NCBI GenBank assembly: GCA_029907045.1
Contig: JARYMR010000010.1
Coordinates: forward strand, 1-25,332
Length of the DNA stretch: 25,332 nt
From: Candidatus Bathyarchaeota archaeon
GTDB taxonomy: Archaea > Thermoproteota > Bathyarchaeia > Bathyarchaeales > UBA233
Reading direction: 5' to 3'
Shown here: one piece after another, positions 16,725 through 25,332 of the stretch
Layout of the letters: every line of letters starts with the position of its first letter
Numbering within the stretch: the first letter of the stretch is position 1
Position numbers and translations under genes: made by a program
The notes under the pieces: model-generated
The model's database searches: none
What the model was told of the DNA's origin: nothing
Seen by the model: only the letters and a program-made list of their open reading frames with translations

Positions 16725-16755
16725 ATTAAAGCCATCCCTTAAACGTTGTAAATTT

Positions 16756-16763
16756 CTTTAAAG
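16756..16763 (-). promoter_or_regulatory. TATA box of the ferredoxin-AOR 2 operon
   Basis: CTTTAAAG, which reads the same on both strands, lies about 35 bases before the TTG start at 16724. The predicted transcript start is near 16735. Confidence 0.45.
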
Positions 16764-16803
16764 CCTATTTCTCATTTAAGTGTGTTGCGGATTATGATAA
16801 CAT

Positions 16804-16811
16804 CTTTAAAT
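16804..16811 (+). promoter_or_regulatory. TATA box of the VTT membrane protein gene
   Basis: CTTTAAAT lies about 40 bases before the TTG at 16850. The predicted transcript start is near 16833, just before the GAGG ribosome site at 16837-16840. Confidence 0.45.
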
Positions 16812-16849
16812 GATAGTTTACATTTTCTGTTAAGAAGAGGTTATAGCGA

Positions 16850-17416
16850 TTGGCTGCTCTGTATGAACTCTTGAGTATTCTGGTTACATCTTTTGTTTTA
16901 AACATTATACCTTTCATGGGACCGTCTAACATGCTAATTGCCTCAAACGCTGCCTTACTTGTTAACGCTGACCCTTTCACAATAGGCTTCCTAGTGGCTT
17001 TAGGCTCAGCCTTGGCAAAATCCATCCATTACATCATCACTTTCTTCGTCGGTGGCTTTCTCGGCGAAGAACGTAGAAAACGCCTTGATGCTGCTGGGTT
17101 AAAACTTAAACATTGGGCTTTTTTGGCACTTTTCATTGTTGCAGCCTCGCCATTGCCAGATGAGCCGGTGGTTGTGCCATTAGGTCTTATGAAGTATAGT
17201 CCAGTCAAGTTTTTCACGTCATACTTTATTGGAAAACTTTCAATTGCCATAGTGGGTGCCTACTTAGGAAAGGCAGGTCAAGAACTTCTGACGCCTTGGA
17301 TTAGCCAAGAAATTCTGATGGTAGCTTCGATAATTCTTACCATAGTTGTAACTGTGGTTTTGTTGAAAGTTGACATAGGCGAAATTATAAGGAAAACCAT
17401 TAAAAGAAAATCTTAA
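16850..17416 (+). CDS. VTT/DedA-like (SNARE-associated) membrane protein
   Basis: The 188-residue membrane protein has about five hydrophobic segments. Landmarks are the N-terminal FMGPSNMLIASNAA, a Gly-rich FFVGGFLGEERRKRL, and AASPLPDEPVVVPLGLMKYSPVKFFTSYFIGK (about 103-134), the conserved proline-rich re-entrant motif of VTT-domain proteins. Bacterial and archaeal DedA/VTT proteins support membrane energetics or lipid carrier transport; the exact cargo is unknown here. The start is TTG 16850, nine bases after GAGG. The gene has its own TATA box, divergent from the ferredoxin-AOR operon. A MATE transporter follows at a short distance; its own promoter-like box suggests separate expression. 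Confidence 0.75.
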   Translation: MAALYELLSILVTSFVLNIIPFMGPSNMLIASNAALLVNADPFTIGFLVALGSALAKSIHYIITFFVGGFLGEERRKRLDAAGLKLKHWAFLALFIVAASPLPDEPVVVPLGLMKYSPVKFFTSYFIGKLSIAIVGAYLGKAGQELLTPWISQEILMVASIILTIVVTVVLLKVDIGEIIRKTIKRKS

Positions 17417-17488
17417 ACGGTTATCGCTTATTTTAAACTTCTTTGCTTGCAAGAAAAGCTTTTAAGATTAAATTCAAGTCAAAGAGCT

Positions 17489-18895
17489 ATGGCTGAAGAA
17501 TCTGAAGAATTGCCACAACTTCCTTCACTTGGCAAATACAGAGACAAAATTATTAATGGACCCATTGTCCGCACCTTCTTCTGGCTTGGTGTTCCTCCTC
17601 TTGTAAATCAACTTATAGTTGTAGCCTATAACTTGGCGGATGCTTACTGGCTAAGCGTATACAGTGATATAACCGTGGCTGTTCCTAGACAAATGTGGCC
17701 TGTCATAGTTCTTTTTCAAGCGCTTTTGATGGCTTTAACGGCTGCTTGCTTAGGCATTGTTTCTCAGCATATAGGAGGCAGAGCCTATGATGAGGCCAGC
17801 AAGGCAGCTTCACGCTTCTTCACATTTTCATTCACTGCGGGAGCAACCTTAAGTCTCTTACTTCTTGCCCTTCGAAGCACAATTTTCACTTATGTTGTAT
17901 CCACTCCGCCAGAAATATTTGAGGATCTAATGAAATATTCTGGCATAATCGCCTTTGACATATTCTTCAATTACATAGCCCTAACCTACACAACGCTACT
18001 GCAAAGCATAGGCGACACTAAAAAACCAGCCATCGTGAACGGTATAGCCGTCGGCATTAACGCATTATTAGATCCGTTTTTAGTATTGGGCATAGGGCCA
18101 TTTCCAAGACTCGGCGTGGTTGGTGCATCCGTCACAGATGTTATGGGAAAAATAATATCGATAAGCGCCTTAAGTTACATACTTAGAAAGAAATACCCTG
18201 AGCTCAAAGTGAGATTCACGCGGGAGATAGATGTTGGGTGGGTTCGGCTAGTTCTTCGTATAGGCTTACCCATTTTAGCATTAGGCTTGACAAATGGTTT
18301 CGCTTTTCTTATGCAACTTAGAATCATTAATGCGCTGGGCATAGTGGTAGCTACAGCTTTTTCCATAGGCTTTGTAATAATGGATATAGTTGATGCCGCC
18401 TTATGGGGGTTAAGCGGAGCAACAGCCATAATGGTTGGACAAAACCTGGGAGCAGAAAACCGTAAAAGGGCTAAAGAAGTTGCTTACAAAACAGCCCTTG
18501 TCATATTCACTCTTATGGTTGTGAGCGCTAGCATAGTTTATCCCTTCAGAAGAGGATTAGCCGATGTCTTCGCAGACAATATTGATATCATAAATGAAAC
18601 AGACTTGTTCCTTTCCGTAATGCTGCCCACACTTCCATTTTTTGGACTATTCATAGCTGGTATGTCCACTGGAAGAGGTTCGGGGCATACGCTTTTTCCA
18701 ACGGCTGTTGGAATATTGAGGCTTTGGGGAATCCGTTTAGCTTTAGGCTTTCTCTTAGCATTTATTTTGGGTATGGGTTCTATTGGGGCTTGGTTAGCCA
18801 TTTCCATAAGCAATATCGTAGGGGGAACTATTTCCGTTCTTTGGATAAGGTTTGGAAATTGGGCTGTGCCAGTAGTAAAAAGGAAAATTCCGTAA
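17489..18895 (+). CDS. MATE-family multidrug or metabolite exporter
   Basis: The 468-residue transporter has about twelve membrane segments in two homologous halves, each opening with the MATE pattern: FFWLGVPPLVNQLIVVAYNLADAYW near residues 25-50 and VRLVLRIGLPILALGLTNGFAFL in the second half. Members exchange Na+ or H+ for cationic or organic substrates across the cytoplasmic membrane. The natural substrate cannot be inferred. The frame is open from a TTG at 17447, but a TATA-like stretch (TTATTTTAAA, about 17428-17437) predicts transcription from near 17458, so ATG 17489 is preferred. No strong ribosome site precedes it. The two upstream neighbours do not suggest a role. Confidence 0.92.
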   Translation: MAEESEELPQLPSLGKYRDKIINGPIVRTFFWLGVPPLVNQLIVVAYNLADAYWLSVYSDITVAVPRQMWPVIVLFQALLMALTAACLGIVSQHIGGRAYDEASKAASRFFTFSFTAGATLSLLLLALRSTIFTYVVSTPPEIFEDLMKYSGIIAFDIFFNYIALTYTTLLQSIGDTKKPAIVNGIAVGINALLDPFLVLGIGPFPRLGVVGASVTDVMGKIISISALSYILRKKYPELKVRFTREIDVGWVRLVLRIGLPILALGLTNGFAFLMQLRIINALGIVVATAFSIGFVIMDIVDAALWGLSGATAIMVGQNLGAENRKRAKEVAYKTALVIFTLMVVSASIVYPFRRGLADVFADNIDIINETDLFLSVMLPTLPFFGLFIAGMSTGRGSGHTLFPTAVGILRLWGIRLALGFLLAFILGMGSIGAWLAISISNIVGGTISVLWIRFGNWAVPVVKRKIP

Positions 18896-18963
18896 GAGCC
18901 ATTAGACTTTTGAAAGCGCAAATGAAATTAGCAGAATAGACAATATGAGATTAGGCCTAACAC

Positions 18964-20247
18964 ATGAGAGTTATCGCCGATTTGCACATTCATGGCCGTT
19001 ATAGTCGTGCAACAAGCGATAAAATGCATATTGAAGAGATTGCTCGCTTTGCAAAAATTAAAGGTTTAAACTTGGTCGGAACAGGCGATTTCACCCATCC
19101 AAAATGGCTTAAGGAACTTCAAGAAACTTTAATTCAAGAAGCGGATACCGGCTTATATAAGGTTGCAAAAAATCCCGAAGCACCAGTCTATTTTATGATA
19201 ACAACCGAAGTTAGCACGGTTTTCACTTTTGAAAATGAAATTAAAAAAATTCACCATGTTATCTTAACCCCTAACATAGAAACCGCCATACAAATCAACG
19301 ACAGATTAGCGAAATATGGCAATTTAACCATAGACGGCAGACCAACACTAAACATGGACGCCCCCCATTTGGTTGAAGAAGTCATGGAAGTTTCAAAAGA
19401 AAACATGATATTTCCAGCCCACGCTTGGACTCCGTGGTTCAGCATTTTCGGCGCCTTCAGCGGCTTCAACAGCATAGAAGAATGTTACCAAGACATGACA
19501 AAACACATCCACGCTTTGGAAACCGGGCTATCCTCGGACCCACCCATGAATTGGCGTTTAAGCAAACTTGACAAATTCGCCCTAGTTTCTAACAGTGATA
19601 GCCACAGTTATTGGCCTTGGCGAATAGGAAGAGAAGCAAACGTTTTTGAAATTAAGGAGCCGAGTTATAATAAAATTGTTGATGCTATACGCTCTAAGGA
19701 TAAAGTACATTTCAAGTTCACCATTGAAACGGACCCTGCCTATGGAAAATATCATTGGACTGGTCACAGAAACTGTCATGTATCCCTTTCTGCGGTAGAA
19801 GCAATTAAAATTGGAAACATCTGCCCTGTCTGCCGCAAAAAACTAACAAAGGGCGTTGAACAGCGTGTTAAAGAACTGGCCGATCGTCCACCAGGCTTTA
19901 AACCTTCAAGCGCCATAGATTTTATGCATCTGCTTCCGCTTTCTGAAATAATCGCAACAGTCTTAGGCGTGGATTCACCATCATCCCAGCAAGTGTGGAA
20001 CATTTACAACGCTTTTGTTGAGAAATTCGGCGACGAATATGCTGTGCTCATTGATGCCTCCATTGAAAATTTGCGCTTCGTTCACGAAAAAATTGCAGAG
20101 GCAATAGTCAAAGTTAGAGAAGGACAAGTCAAAATAATGCCTGGTTATGACGGCGTTTATGGGCAACTTATCTTTTCTGAAGAACAGATCGCCCAAAAAT
20201 CCACAGCCCAAAGAGTTCAACAATTGAATCTTACAGACTTTATGTAA
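18964..20247 (+). CDS. Endonuclease Q, PHP-domain DNA repair nuclease
   Basis: The 427-residue protein starts with a PHP metal-binding module: DLHIH (His8, His10), GTGDFTHP (Asp42, His45), MITTEVS, FPAHAWTP and SNSDSHSYW are the usual metal-ligand blocks. The middle has the EndoQ-specific stretch KYHWTGHRNCHVS followed by CPVC, which would bind zinc, and then GVEQRVKELADRPPGFKP, highly typical of EndoQ. The archaeal enzyme, best studied in Pyrococcus furiosus, nicks DNA 5' of deaminated bases (uracil, hypoxanthine, xanthine) and abasic sites. ATG 18964 is the first codon of the PHP motif region, with only a weak ribosome site. The 68-base gap after the MATE gene might allow co-transcription, but no functional link is seen. 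Confidence 0.92.
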   Translation: MRVIADLHIHGRYSRATSDKMHIEEIARFAKIKGLNLVGTGDFTHPKWLKELQETLIQEADTGLYKVAKNPEAPVYFMITTEVSTVFTFENEIKKIHHVILTPNIETAIQINDRLAKYGNLTIDGRPTLNMDAPHLVEEVMEVSKENMIFPAHAWTPWFSIFGAFSGFNSIEECYQDMTKHIHALETGLSSDPPMNWRLSKLDKFALVSNSDSHSYWPWRIGREANVFEIKEPSYNKIVDAIRSKDKVHFKFTIETDPAYGKYHWTGHRNCHVSLSAVEAIKIGNICPVCRKKLTKGVEQRVKELADRPPGFKPSSAIDFMHLLPLSEIIATVLGVDSPSSQQVWNIYNAFVEKFGDEYAVLIDASIENLRFVHEKIAEAIVKVREGQVKIMPGYDGVYGQLIFSEEQIAQKSTAQRVQQLNLTDFM

Positions 20248-20291
20248 CGCTCTTTTTATGGGCTTTGAGTTGTATGTGTGTTAAACTGGTA

Positions 20292-20315
20292 TACGACAAA
20301 GTTTATTAAGTCGTA
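20292..20315 (+). promoter_or_regulatory. Inverted repeat enclosing the TATA box of the small helical protein gene
   Basis: TACGAC (20292-20297) and GTCGTA (20310-20315) are perfect inverse copies flanking a 12-base A/T spacer that holds a TATA-like TTTATTAA (20302-20309). Allowing one bulged base the arms extend to GTATACGAC and GTCGTAATAC. The predicted transcript start is near 20331. A regulator bound here would block or guide TBP. Confidence 0.45.
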
Positions 20316-20349
20316 ATACGCACGATAATTCCTACGAGGCTTGACACTA

Positions 20350-20664
20350 ATGGAAAAAGAAGACAAAATCTCAAAGATCGTCGACAGAGTATTGAAACAA
20401 GTTTTCGGTGAAGAGGCAACATTTCTAATTTATAAGCATTTAGAGAAGAATCACGACGTCAAGCCTAATGAGATATCTGAAAAAATAGAGGTTTTTGCTA
20501 AAGGGCTTGAGGAGTTTTTGAGCACTGGAGCATATGTCATTGAAAAGAAAATTTTAGAAGATATATACTCGACTTATGGTTTGCTTCGGAGATTGGAATT
20601 AGAGCGAATGCAAGAAGAATGCGATTTTGTTAGCCAAGTAAAATCACTTAAACAGAGAGCCTGA
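20350..20664 (+). CDS. Small helical protein, possibly NitrOD5-like
   Basis: About 104 residues, charged and helix-rich, with no signal peptide or membrane segment. The core (FGEEATFLIYKHLEKNHDVKPNEISEKIEVFAKGLEEFLSTGA, followed by IEKKILEDIY) vaguely resembles the archaeal NitrOD5 domain, which is found in small stand-alone proteins; I hold this loosely. ATG 20350 is chosen because GAGG at 20335-20338 is 11 bases upstream, whereas TTG 20341 is only two bases from it. A symmetric TATA-region motif sits upstream, so the gene may be regulated. It precedes tldD by about 100 bases, with a separate promoter between them. Function unknown. Confidence 0.65.
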   Translation: MEKEDKISKIVDRVLKQVFGEEATFLIYKHLEKNHDVKPNEISEKIEVFAKGLEEFLSTGAYVIEKKILEDIYSTYGLLRRLELERMQEECDFVSQVKSLKQRA

Positions 20665-20700
20665 ATTTTAAATTCTATTATTTTTCACGCTGCTTGTTTA

Positions 20701-20720
20701 GGTATTATGGAATTAATACC
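20701..20720 (+). promoter_or_regulatory. Perfect 7-bp inverted repeat upstream of the tldD TATA box
   Basis: GGTATTA (20701-20707) and TAATACC (20714-20720) are perfect inverse copies with a 6-base spacer. An overlapping symmetric pair, TATGG/CCATA, spans 20706-20723. It lies 8 bases before the TATA box at 20728-20735, in the BRE or activator position. Operator is likelier than terminator, as no T tract follows directly. Confidence 0.45.
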
Positions 20721-20727
20721 ATAACAA

Positions 20728-20735
20728 TTTTATAA
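20728..20735 (+). promoter_or_regulatory. TATA box of tldD
   Basis: TTTTATAA predicts a transcript start near 20758, six bases before the ATG at 20764. The tldD message would be nearly leaderless. Confidence 0.5.
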
Positions 20736-20763
20736 GAGCCTCTGAATAATCCCTTCTAACCCA

Positions 20764-22170
20764 ATGCTAAAAGGAGCGCAGTCTTTGAAAAACATTTTAA
20801 GTAAGGCTTTAGATGTGGCAGTCCAAAAGTACGGAGCCGAATACGCCGAAGTTCGCGGTCAAAGGCTCTTCAAGACAATGCTTACGCTTAAAGAGGGTCG
20901 CGTAGAGGCGGCAAGACAAGGAATTGAAAACGGTGCTGCTTTACGAGTGCTTGTAAACGGTGCGTGGGGTTTTGCATCTGTTGGAACATTTGATGTTGAA
21001 ACTTTGACTGTGGCTATTTCGGATGCATGTAAAATGGCGAAAGCTGCAAGCTCAAAACTTAAAAAACCCATAAAACTTGTCCAAACCAAACCTGTTGAGG
21101 ACAAAATTACCCTAAAACCTCGCAAAGACCCGTCAAAAATTTCCATAGAAAACAAAATTAATACAACATTAGCCATAAACAATGAAATTTTGGGTTATGA
21201 TGGTCGTATAAAAAGTTGCACCATAGACTATCTTGACCTAACTGGAACAAACTATTTCATAAACAATGAAGGTTCATATATTGAACAGGACAAGCTTTAT
21301 GTTTGGTCAAGAATACTTGCTACAGCAAAGGAAGGAGATATTTTCACTTTTAGTCGTGAAGAGATTGGTTCCACTTCTGGTTACGAAATCTTTGATGTAG
21401 AAACTCCAGAAATTGTGGGCGAAAGAGTTGCAAAACGAGCAGTTGAACAATTGAAGGCGAAACCGCCTAAGGGCGGATCATTTCCAGTGATTCTTGGACC
21501 AAATGTGGTTGGCGTCTTCGTTCATGAAGCTTTTGGGCACTTAGCCGAAGCAGACTTGACATTGTCTGGATCTGTGCTTTTAGATAAACTGGGAAAGAAA
21601 ATAGCTTCCGAATTTGTGACTTTTTATGATGATGGAACTGTGGATGGTGCTTTCGGTTCCTTCAAATACGATGATGAGGGAATTCCGGCGCAGAAAACCC
21701 TCTTAATAAAGGATGGTTTTGTTGTTGGTTTGATGCATAGCCGCGAAACAGCCCAGAAGTTTAATACTGAACCCACTGGAAACATGCGTGCTGAAGACTT
21801 CAGAGTGGAACCCATAATTCGTATGCGCAACACATTCATGGAACCAAAAGACTATTCCTTCGAAGAGCTAATCGAAGATGTGAAATTCGGCTATTACTTC
21901 AAAAGCTTCAGAGGTGGACAAGCAAATTTGGACGGCACTTTTCAAGTTGGCATTCAAGAAGCCTACGAGATAGTTAATGGCGAAGTAGGTAAACCAGTGC
22001 GGAACGCTTCTATAAGTGGTAATACCCTCGAAACATTGTTTAAGGTAGATGCTGTTGGAAAGGATTTTGAACTTTGGCCTGGTAGATGTGGGAAGGGACA
22101 AACAGCCTTCGTTTGTGATGGTGGTCCTCATGTTAGGGTGAAGGAGGTTCTTGTGGGTGGTAGCGCTTAG
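20764..22170 (+). CDS. tldD: TldD-family metalloprotease subunit
   Basis: The 468-residue protein has the zinc signature HEAFGH (His254, Glu255, His259; HExxxH) in [12 protein letters not shown], and a likely third ligand Cys near residue 442 in GRCGKGQ, as in bacterial TldD. TldD and TldE form a heterodimeric protease that trims unfolded peptides and matures some peptide natural products. Archaea often keep both, and their substrates are mostly unknown. The N-terminal half is the usual PmbA/TldD module (about residues 15-100). The start ATG is close to the predicted transcript start. It overlaps tldE by 14 bases if GTG 22157 is used. No precursor-peptide gene is visible next to it. Confidence 0.95.
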   Translation: MLKGAQSLKNILSKALDVAVQKYGAEYAEVRGQRLFKTMLTLKEGRVEAARQGIENGAALRVLVNGAWGFASVGTFDVETLTVAISDACKMAKAASSKLKKPIKLVQTKPVEDKITLKPRKDPSKISIENKINTTLAINNEILGYDGRIKSCTIDYLDLTGTNYFINNEGSYIEQDKLYVWSRILATAKEGDIFTFSREEIGSTSGYEIFDVETPEIVGERVAKRAVEQLKAKPPKGGSFPVILGPNVVGVFVHEAFGHLAEADLTLSGSVLLDKLGKKIASEFVTFYDDGTVDGAFGSFKYDDEGIPAQKTLLIKDGFVVGLMHSRETAQKFNTEPTGNMRAEDFRVEPIIRMRNTFMEPKDYSFEELIEDVKFGYYFKSFRGGQANLDGTFQVGIQEAYEIVNGEVGKPVRNASISGNTLETLFKVDAVGKDFELWPGRCGKGQTAFVCDGGPHVRVKEVLVGGSA

Positions 22171-23521
22171 GAAGGAAGAAATGTTAGATTTAGCCGAAAA
22201 AGCTGTGGATTTTGCTCTTAAGAAAGGCGCGGATGAGGCTGAGGCTTTTGTCTATCAAGGTTTAACAACAAACGTTGTTATTGAGAGAGGGCAGATCGCA
22301 AGAAGTGCGAGGATAATTGACAGAGGATTGGGAATTCGAACTATAATAAATAAGGCAATAGGCTTTTCCTATACAAACATAATGGGCAGCAAAGCCGCAA
22401 TTGAGGAGACAGCTCTTAAAGCCTTAAGTGCTGCCAAAGCGAGCAAACCAGACAAAGAGTGGTATGGTCTTCCAACCAAAAAACAATTAAAATCTGTAGA
22501 AAACACCTATGACCGCAAAATTGTTGAGCTTCATTCTGAAGATTTGGTTAATGCAGCCTCTTTAATGCTGGATGCCGCTGAAAAAGTGGATAAACGTATA
22601 TTTCCCGTAGAGGGTGGAGTGGGCGCATCCTATCTCTCCAGAGCAATTGCCAACTCCAATGGGGTAGCAACTTTCGATCATGGAACAATTATCGAATGTA
22701 GTTTAGCAACTGTGGGGCAAGAGGCAGGCGAAGTAACGCCCATATGCTTTGAATTTAACATTGAAAGAAAGTATGCTATTGACCCAGAATGGGTTGGCAA
22801 AGAAGCTGCTCGCCTCGCAGTTTCAGCATTGAAAGCTAAAAAAATAGAGACAAAGAATACAAACGTGATTTTTTCACAGTTTGCGTTGCAAGAACTTTTG
22901 TATTTCACTCTTATTAATGCGGTTAAAGCGGATTATGTGCAAAGAGGTCAATCTGCGTTTAAAGACAAAATAGGAGAAAATGTTGCCTCTGAAAAAGTAA
23001 CAATTTACGATGATGGACTACTTGATGGGGGCATCCGAACAGTGGAGTTTGATGGCGAAGGGGTTCCTCAGCAAAAAACCCTCATAATAGAAAGGGGAGT
23101 GTTACGAAACTTCCTCTATGACAATTACACCGCCAAAAAAGAGGGTAAGGAAAGCACTGGAAACGCTACGAGGGCTGGATATTTATCTACACCAAACGTT
23201 GAAGCCACAAACTTTCGTTTTATGCTTGGGAAGAAATCGCCTGAAGAACTTATCGGCGAAGTAAATGATGGCTTGCTTGTGTATGCTTTACAAGGAGCCC
23301 ATAGCAGTAACCCAGCCAGCGGAGAATTCTCGGTTGTTGCAACTCCTGCTTGGAAAGTTGAAAATGGTAAAATTGCTTATGCCGTTAAAGGAGCCATGTT
23401 GGCTGGCAACATCTTTCAATTACTAAAAAATATTTTAGAACTTGCGAATAATGAGAGAAAAATTGGGCAATTGGTTGCGCCTTGGGTTCTTGCAGAGAAT
23501 GTTAGGGTTATAGGAAAATAA
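22157..23521 (+). CDS. tldE: TldE/PmbA-family subunit, partner of TldD
   Basis: The 454-residue protein has the PmbA/TldE fold but no HExxxH motif, as expected for the non-catalytic partner; its C-terminal half retains [32 protein letters not shown], typical of the family. With TldD it would form the heterodimeric metalloprotease. Start choice is uncertain: GTG 22157 is eight bases after a strong GGAGGT (22143-22148), TTG 22151 is too near it, and ATG 22181, preceded by GGAAGGA, gives [11 protein letters not shown] and a ten-base gap. The overlap with tldD, in either of the first two cases, suggests translational coupling and equal amounts of the two subunits. Confidence 0.95.
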   Translation: MVALRKEEMLDLAEKAVDFALKKGADEAEAFVYQGLTTNVVIERGQIARSARIIDRGLGIRTIINKAIGFSYTNIMGSKAAIEETALKALSAAKASKPDKEWYGLPTKKQLKSVENTYDRKIVELHSEDLVNAASLMLDAAEKVDKRIFPVEGGVGASYLSRAIANSNGVATFDHGTIIECSLATVGQEAGEVTPICFEFNIERKYAIDPEWVGKEAARLAVSALKAKKIETKNTNVIFSQFALQELLYFTLINAVKADYVQRGQSAFKDKIGENVASEKVTIYDDGLLDGGIRTVEFDGEGVPQQKTLIIERGVLRNFLYDNYTAKKEGKESTGNATRAGYLSTPNVEATNFRFMLGKKSPEELIGEVNDGLLVYALQGAHSSNPASGEFSVVATPAWKVENGKIAYAVKGAMLAGNIFQLLKNILELANNERKIGQLVAPWVLAENVRVIGK

Positions 23522-23561
23522 ATAACTGGGTTTTATGCGTTTAATGAAAGAGGCGAAGTGA

Positions 23562-24485
23562 TTGAAAGCCAAAATCAAGCAAAGCCTACTCAAGTTTAAC
23601 ACCCTTCGAAGAATAGTCCAATTTCTCTCTTTCATATTCTTCAGCGCCATGATCTTCAACATAGTTCCCCAACCTCTACTATTGCCTGTTGTCTGGACGT
23701 GGGGTTTTCAGTCGAACATTGTTGGAGACGCCTTTACAGCCATGCAACTTATGTTCTATGATACTGTTTTTCCATGGCTTGCATTAGCATCATTCTTAAT
23801 TACTGGCATATTAGTTGGTAAATCCTTATGCGGTTGGGTTTGTCCCTTCGGTTTCATCCAAGACTTGATTGATCTTGTTAAGCGCAAAAAGACTGAAATT
23901 TCGCCTAGAACCCATGAAAGCATGCTCTATATAAAATATGCTATTTTGGGCATCGCCTTCTTTATCAGCGTAACATTTTCCGCTGCCAAAGTTGTCGGGG
24001 TTCATAGAGGATATGAGGGTGCTTTTGGCATTTTCGTAAAGATGCCATTTACCACTGTAAGTCCTGCGGAAACTTTGTTTTCCACATTGCCTAATGGAGT
24101 TTTAAACTTTAAAAATGCATTGTTAGAAAAATCTTTATTGGATGTTTTATCTGGAATTGCAGGTTTTCCTCCGCTTTTATGGGTACAACTTTTCATTTTA
24201 GGAAGTGTTCTCGTCTTTGCTGCATATGTTCCAAGAAGCTGGTGTAAATATTTCTGTCCTCACGGAGCGATTATGGCCATCTTAAATAGGTTCAGCTTCC
24301 TTGGTTTAAAAAGAGATTTAACAAAATGTGCGAAGGCTGAATGTCGTCAATGTGTTGAAGTTTGTCCCATGCGTGTTCGGATTTTGGATTTGCCATGGGA
24401 GAAGTTCAGCGATCCAGAATGCATTTATTGCCTGAAATGTGTGGATTCTTGTCCAAACAACGCTATTAAACTAAAATATCCATAA
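23562..24485 (+). CDS. NapH-like membrane polyferredoxin (4Fe-4S binding)
   Basis: The 307-residue protein has about four membrane helices and two paired cytosolic cysteine motifs typical of NapH/YccM-like proteins: CGWVCPFGF (about 90-98) and CKYFCPHGA (about 228-236). Two ferredoxin-type groups end the protein: CAKAECRQCVEVCP and CIYCLKCVDSCP. Such proteins move electrons between quinones or flavins and soluble redox enzymes. No clear partner reductase is next to it, so its role is unknown; the AOR enzymes in this window are far away. The start is TTG 23562, with GAGG at 23550-23553 eight bases upstream. It follows tldE by 40 bases; any operon link is by position only. Confidence 0.88.
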   Translation: MKAKIKQSLLKFNTLRRIVQFLSFIFFSAMIFNIVPQPLLLPVVWTWGFQSNIVGDAFTAMQLMFYDTVFPWLALASFLITGILVGKSLCGWVCPFGFIQDLIDLVKRKKTEISPRTHESMLYIKYAILGIAFFISVTFSAAKVVGVHRGYEGAFGIFVKMPFTTVSPAETLFSTLPNGVLNFKNALLEKSLLDVLSGIAGFPPLLWVQLFILGSVLVFAAYVPRSWCKYFCPHGAIMAILNRFSFLGLKRDLTKCAKAECRQCVEVCPMRVRILDLPWEKFSDPECIYCLKCVDSCPNNAIKLKYP

Positions 24486-24498
24486 ATTGTGTCAAGCT

Positions 24499-25332
24499 TT
24501 AAGCCCAGAAACTTTTTGAATATTCACCTAAAATCATTTCATAGGTGGCTTTTGTCTGTTGAGCTATTTTATTCCAATTATATTTTTCTTGAACCTTTTT
24601 GTACGCATTTTCTTTTATCATTTTCGCAAAATTCCCATCAAGTAAAACTTTTGTTATTCCCCATGTCAAGGATTCTGGGTTGTTTGCATAAACTTTAACT
24701 CCAGTAACCCCATGTTCAACTATTTCGGATAAACCACCAGTGTCTGAAACCACTACTGGGCTTTTGGCTGCCATGGCTTCTATGGCAACTATCCCGAAGG
24801 GTTCAAAAAGGGATGGCACGACAGAAACATCTGCGCATTTCTGCAGTTTCCTTAAGGTTTCATCGTCCATAAAACCTGTGAAGTGAACTTTGTGGGCTAG
24901 TCCCATGTTTTTGACAATGTTTGAAAGTTGTTCTTTCATGTAACCATTACCAACTATTACAAATTTTGCGTTAACTTTTTCCAAAACTTTTGGAACAGCA
25001 TTGATAAGCACGTGAACTCCCTTTTCATAAACTAGCCTTCCCACGAAGAGAACAATCTTTTCTTCTGGCAAGGCAAATTTGCTTCTAAAATTGCTTAAAT
25101 CTTCATGCTCTATTTTTGTGTATGTTTCTGCTTCTACGCCGTTTGGAATCATGATTAATTTATCTGTTGGAAGTCCAAATGCCCATTTAACATGTGAAAC
25201 CATATAATCGCTGCAGCATATGACTTTCCATGCTTCGTAGGTAAGCCATGCTTCTGTTTCATGAATCATTCTTTCATAATCAAAGGCAATTGAGCCGCTT
25301 TCAAAAACGCCATAATCCATCCCAACTGTCTT
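24499..25332 (-). CDS. Glycosyltransferase family 4 protein (N-terminus beyond window)
   Basis: The frame enters at the right edge and continues in frame upstream of an internal ATG at 25320, so the visible 277 codons are the C-terminal two-thirds of a GT-B enzyme. Landmarks are YEAWKVICCSDYM (N-domain end), VPNGVE-like IPNGVEAE, LFVGRLVYEKGVHVLINAVP, VIVGNGYMKEQL, and the nucleotide-sugar acid pair in EPFGIVAIEA (Glu-x7-Glu). GT4 enzymes transfer sugars from nucleotide-sugars in retaining reactions; the target may be glycogen, trehalose, lipid or surface glycans. The ~120 residues missing at the start would hold the acceptor side. It is convergent with the polyferredoxin gene, 13 bases apart. 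Confidence 0.9.
   Translation of the reverse strand, partial: KTVGMDYGVFESGSIAFDYERMIHETEAWLTYEAWKVICCSDYMVSHVKWAFGLPTDKLIMIPNGVEAETYTKIEHEDLSNFRSKFALPEEKIVLFVGRLVYEKGVHVLINAVPKVLEKVNAKFVIVGNGYMKEQLSNIVKNMGLAHKVHFTGFMDDETLRKLQKCADVSVVPSLFEPFGIVAIEAMAAKSPVVVSDTGGLSEIVEHGVTGVKVYANNPESLTWGITKVLLDGNFAKMIKENAYKKVQEKYNWNKIAQQTKATYEMILGEYSKSFWA

Noticed and set aside
18538..18921. Minus-strand frame of 127 codons
   Set aside because: It is antisense to the C-terminal half of the MATE transporter, with Pro-, Ser- and Lys-rich composition typical of an antisense reading.
1..25332. tRNA, rRNA, CRISPR arrays, insertion sequences, att sites and prophage genes
   Set aside because: The intergenic gaps are short; I saw no cloverleaf-like sequence, regular repeat arrays, transposase motifs or phage structural genes.

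Overview
This window looks archaeal. The evidence is protein content (archaeal-type prolyl-tRNA synthetase, archaeal-type phosphoglycerate mutase, endonuclease Q, an archaeal ATP-NAD kinase-like protein, two tungsten/molybdenum aldehyde:ferredoxin oxidoreductase (AOR) family enzymes, a pilin-like signal peptide), TATA-type promoter boxes about 25 bases before likely transcript starts, and frequent TTG/GTG start codons behind GGAG/GGTG ribosome sites. DNA is A+T-rich. The mix resembles peptide- or organic-acid-using anaerobes such as Bathyarchaeia or another Thermoproteota lineage. The lineage is an inference; the domain Archaea is firm.

Layout: (1) 1-887, minus: N-terminal part of a pilin-like surface protein running off the left edge. 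(2) 1020-4212, plus: FAD-dependent oxidoreductase and AOR 1. (3) 4237-6414, plus: SpoIIM-like membrane protein and two tandem secreted proteins that share a WEMERP motif. (4) 6458-7900, minus: prolyl-tRNA synthetase; divergent from 8156-9397, phosphoglycerate mutase, whose stop codon abuts that of a minus-strand ATP-NAD kinase-like gene (9398-10516). (5) 10600-14207, plus: DUF1028 protein, short-chain threonine dehydrogenase, 2-amino-3-ketobutyrate CoA ligase, 5-formyltetrahydrofolate cyclo-ligase-like protein. (6) 14332-16724, minus: a four-cluster ferredoxin translationally coupled to AOR 2. (7) 16850-23521, plus: VTT membrane protein, MATE transporter, endonuclease Q, small helical protein, TldD and TldE. 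(8) 23562-24485, plus: NapH-like membrane polyferredoxin. (9) 24499-25332, minus: glycosyltransferase running off the right edge.

How the genes fit together: threonine dehydrogenase plus ketobutyrate ligase turn threonine into glycine and acetyl-CoA; the folate enzyme next door fits one-carbon handling of glycine. The two AORs would oxidise aldehydes, AOR 2 probably through its own ferredoxin partner. This suggests amino-acid or aldehyde fermentation. No virus, transposon, CRISPR array, rRNA or tRNA is visible, and apart from the shared WEMERP secreted family and some symmetrical promoter motifs I see no clear undescribed multi-gene system. No stretch over 300 bases lacks a gene.
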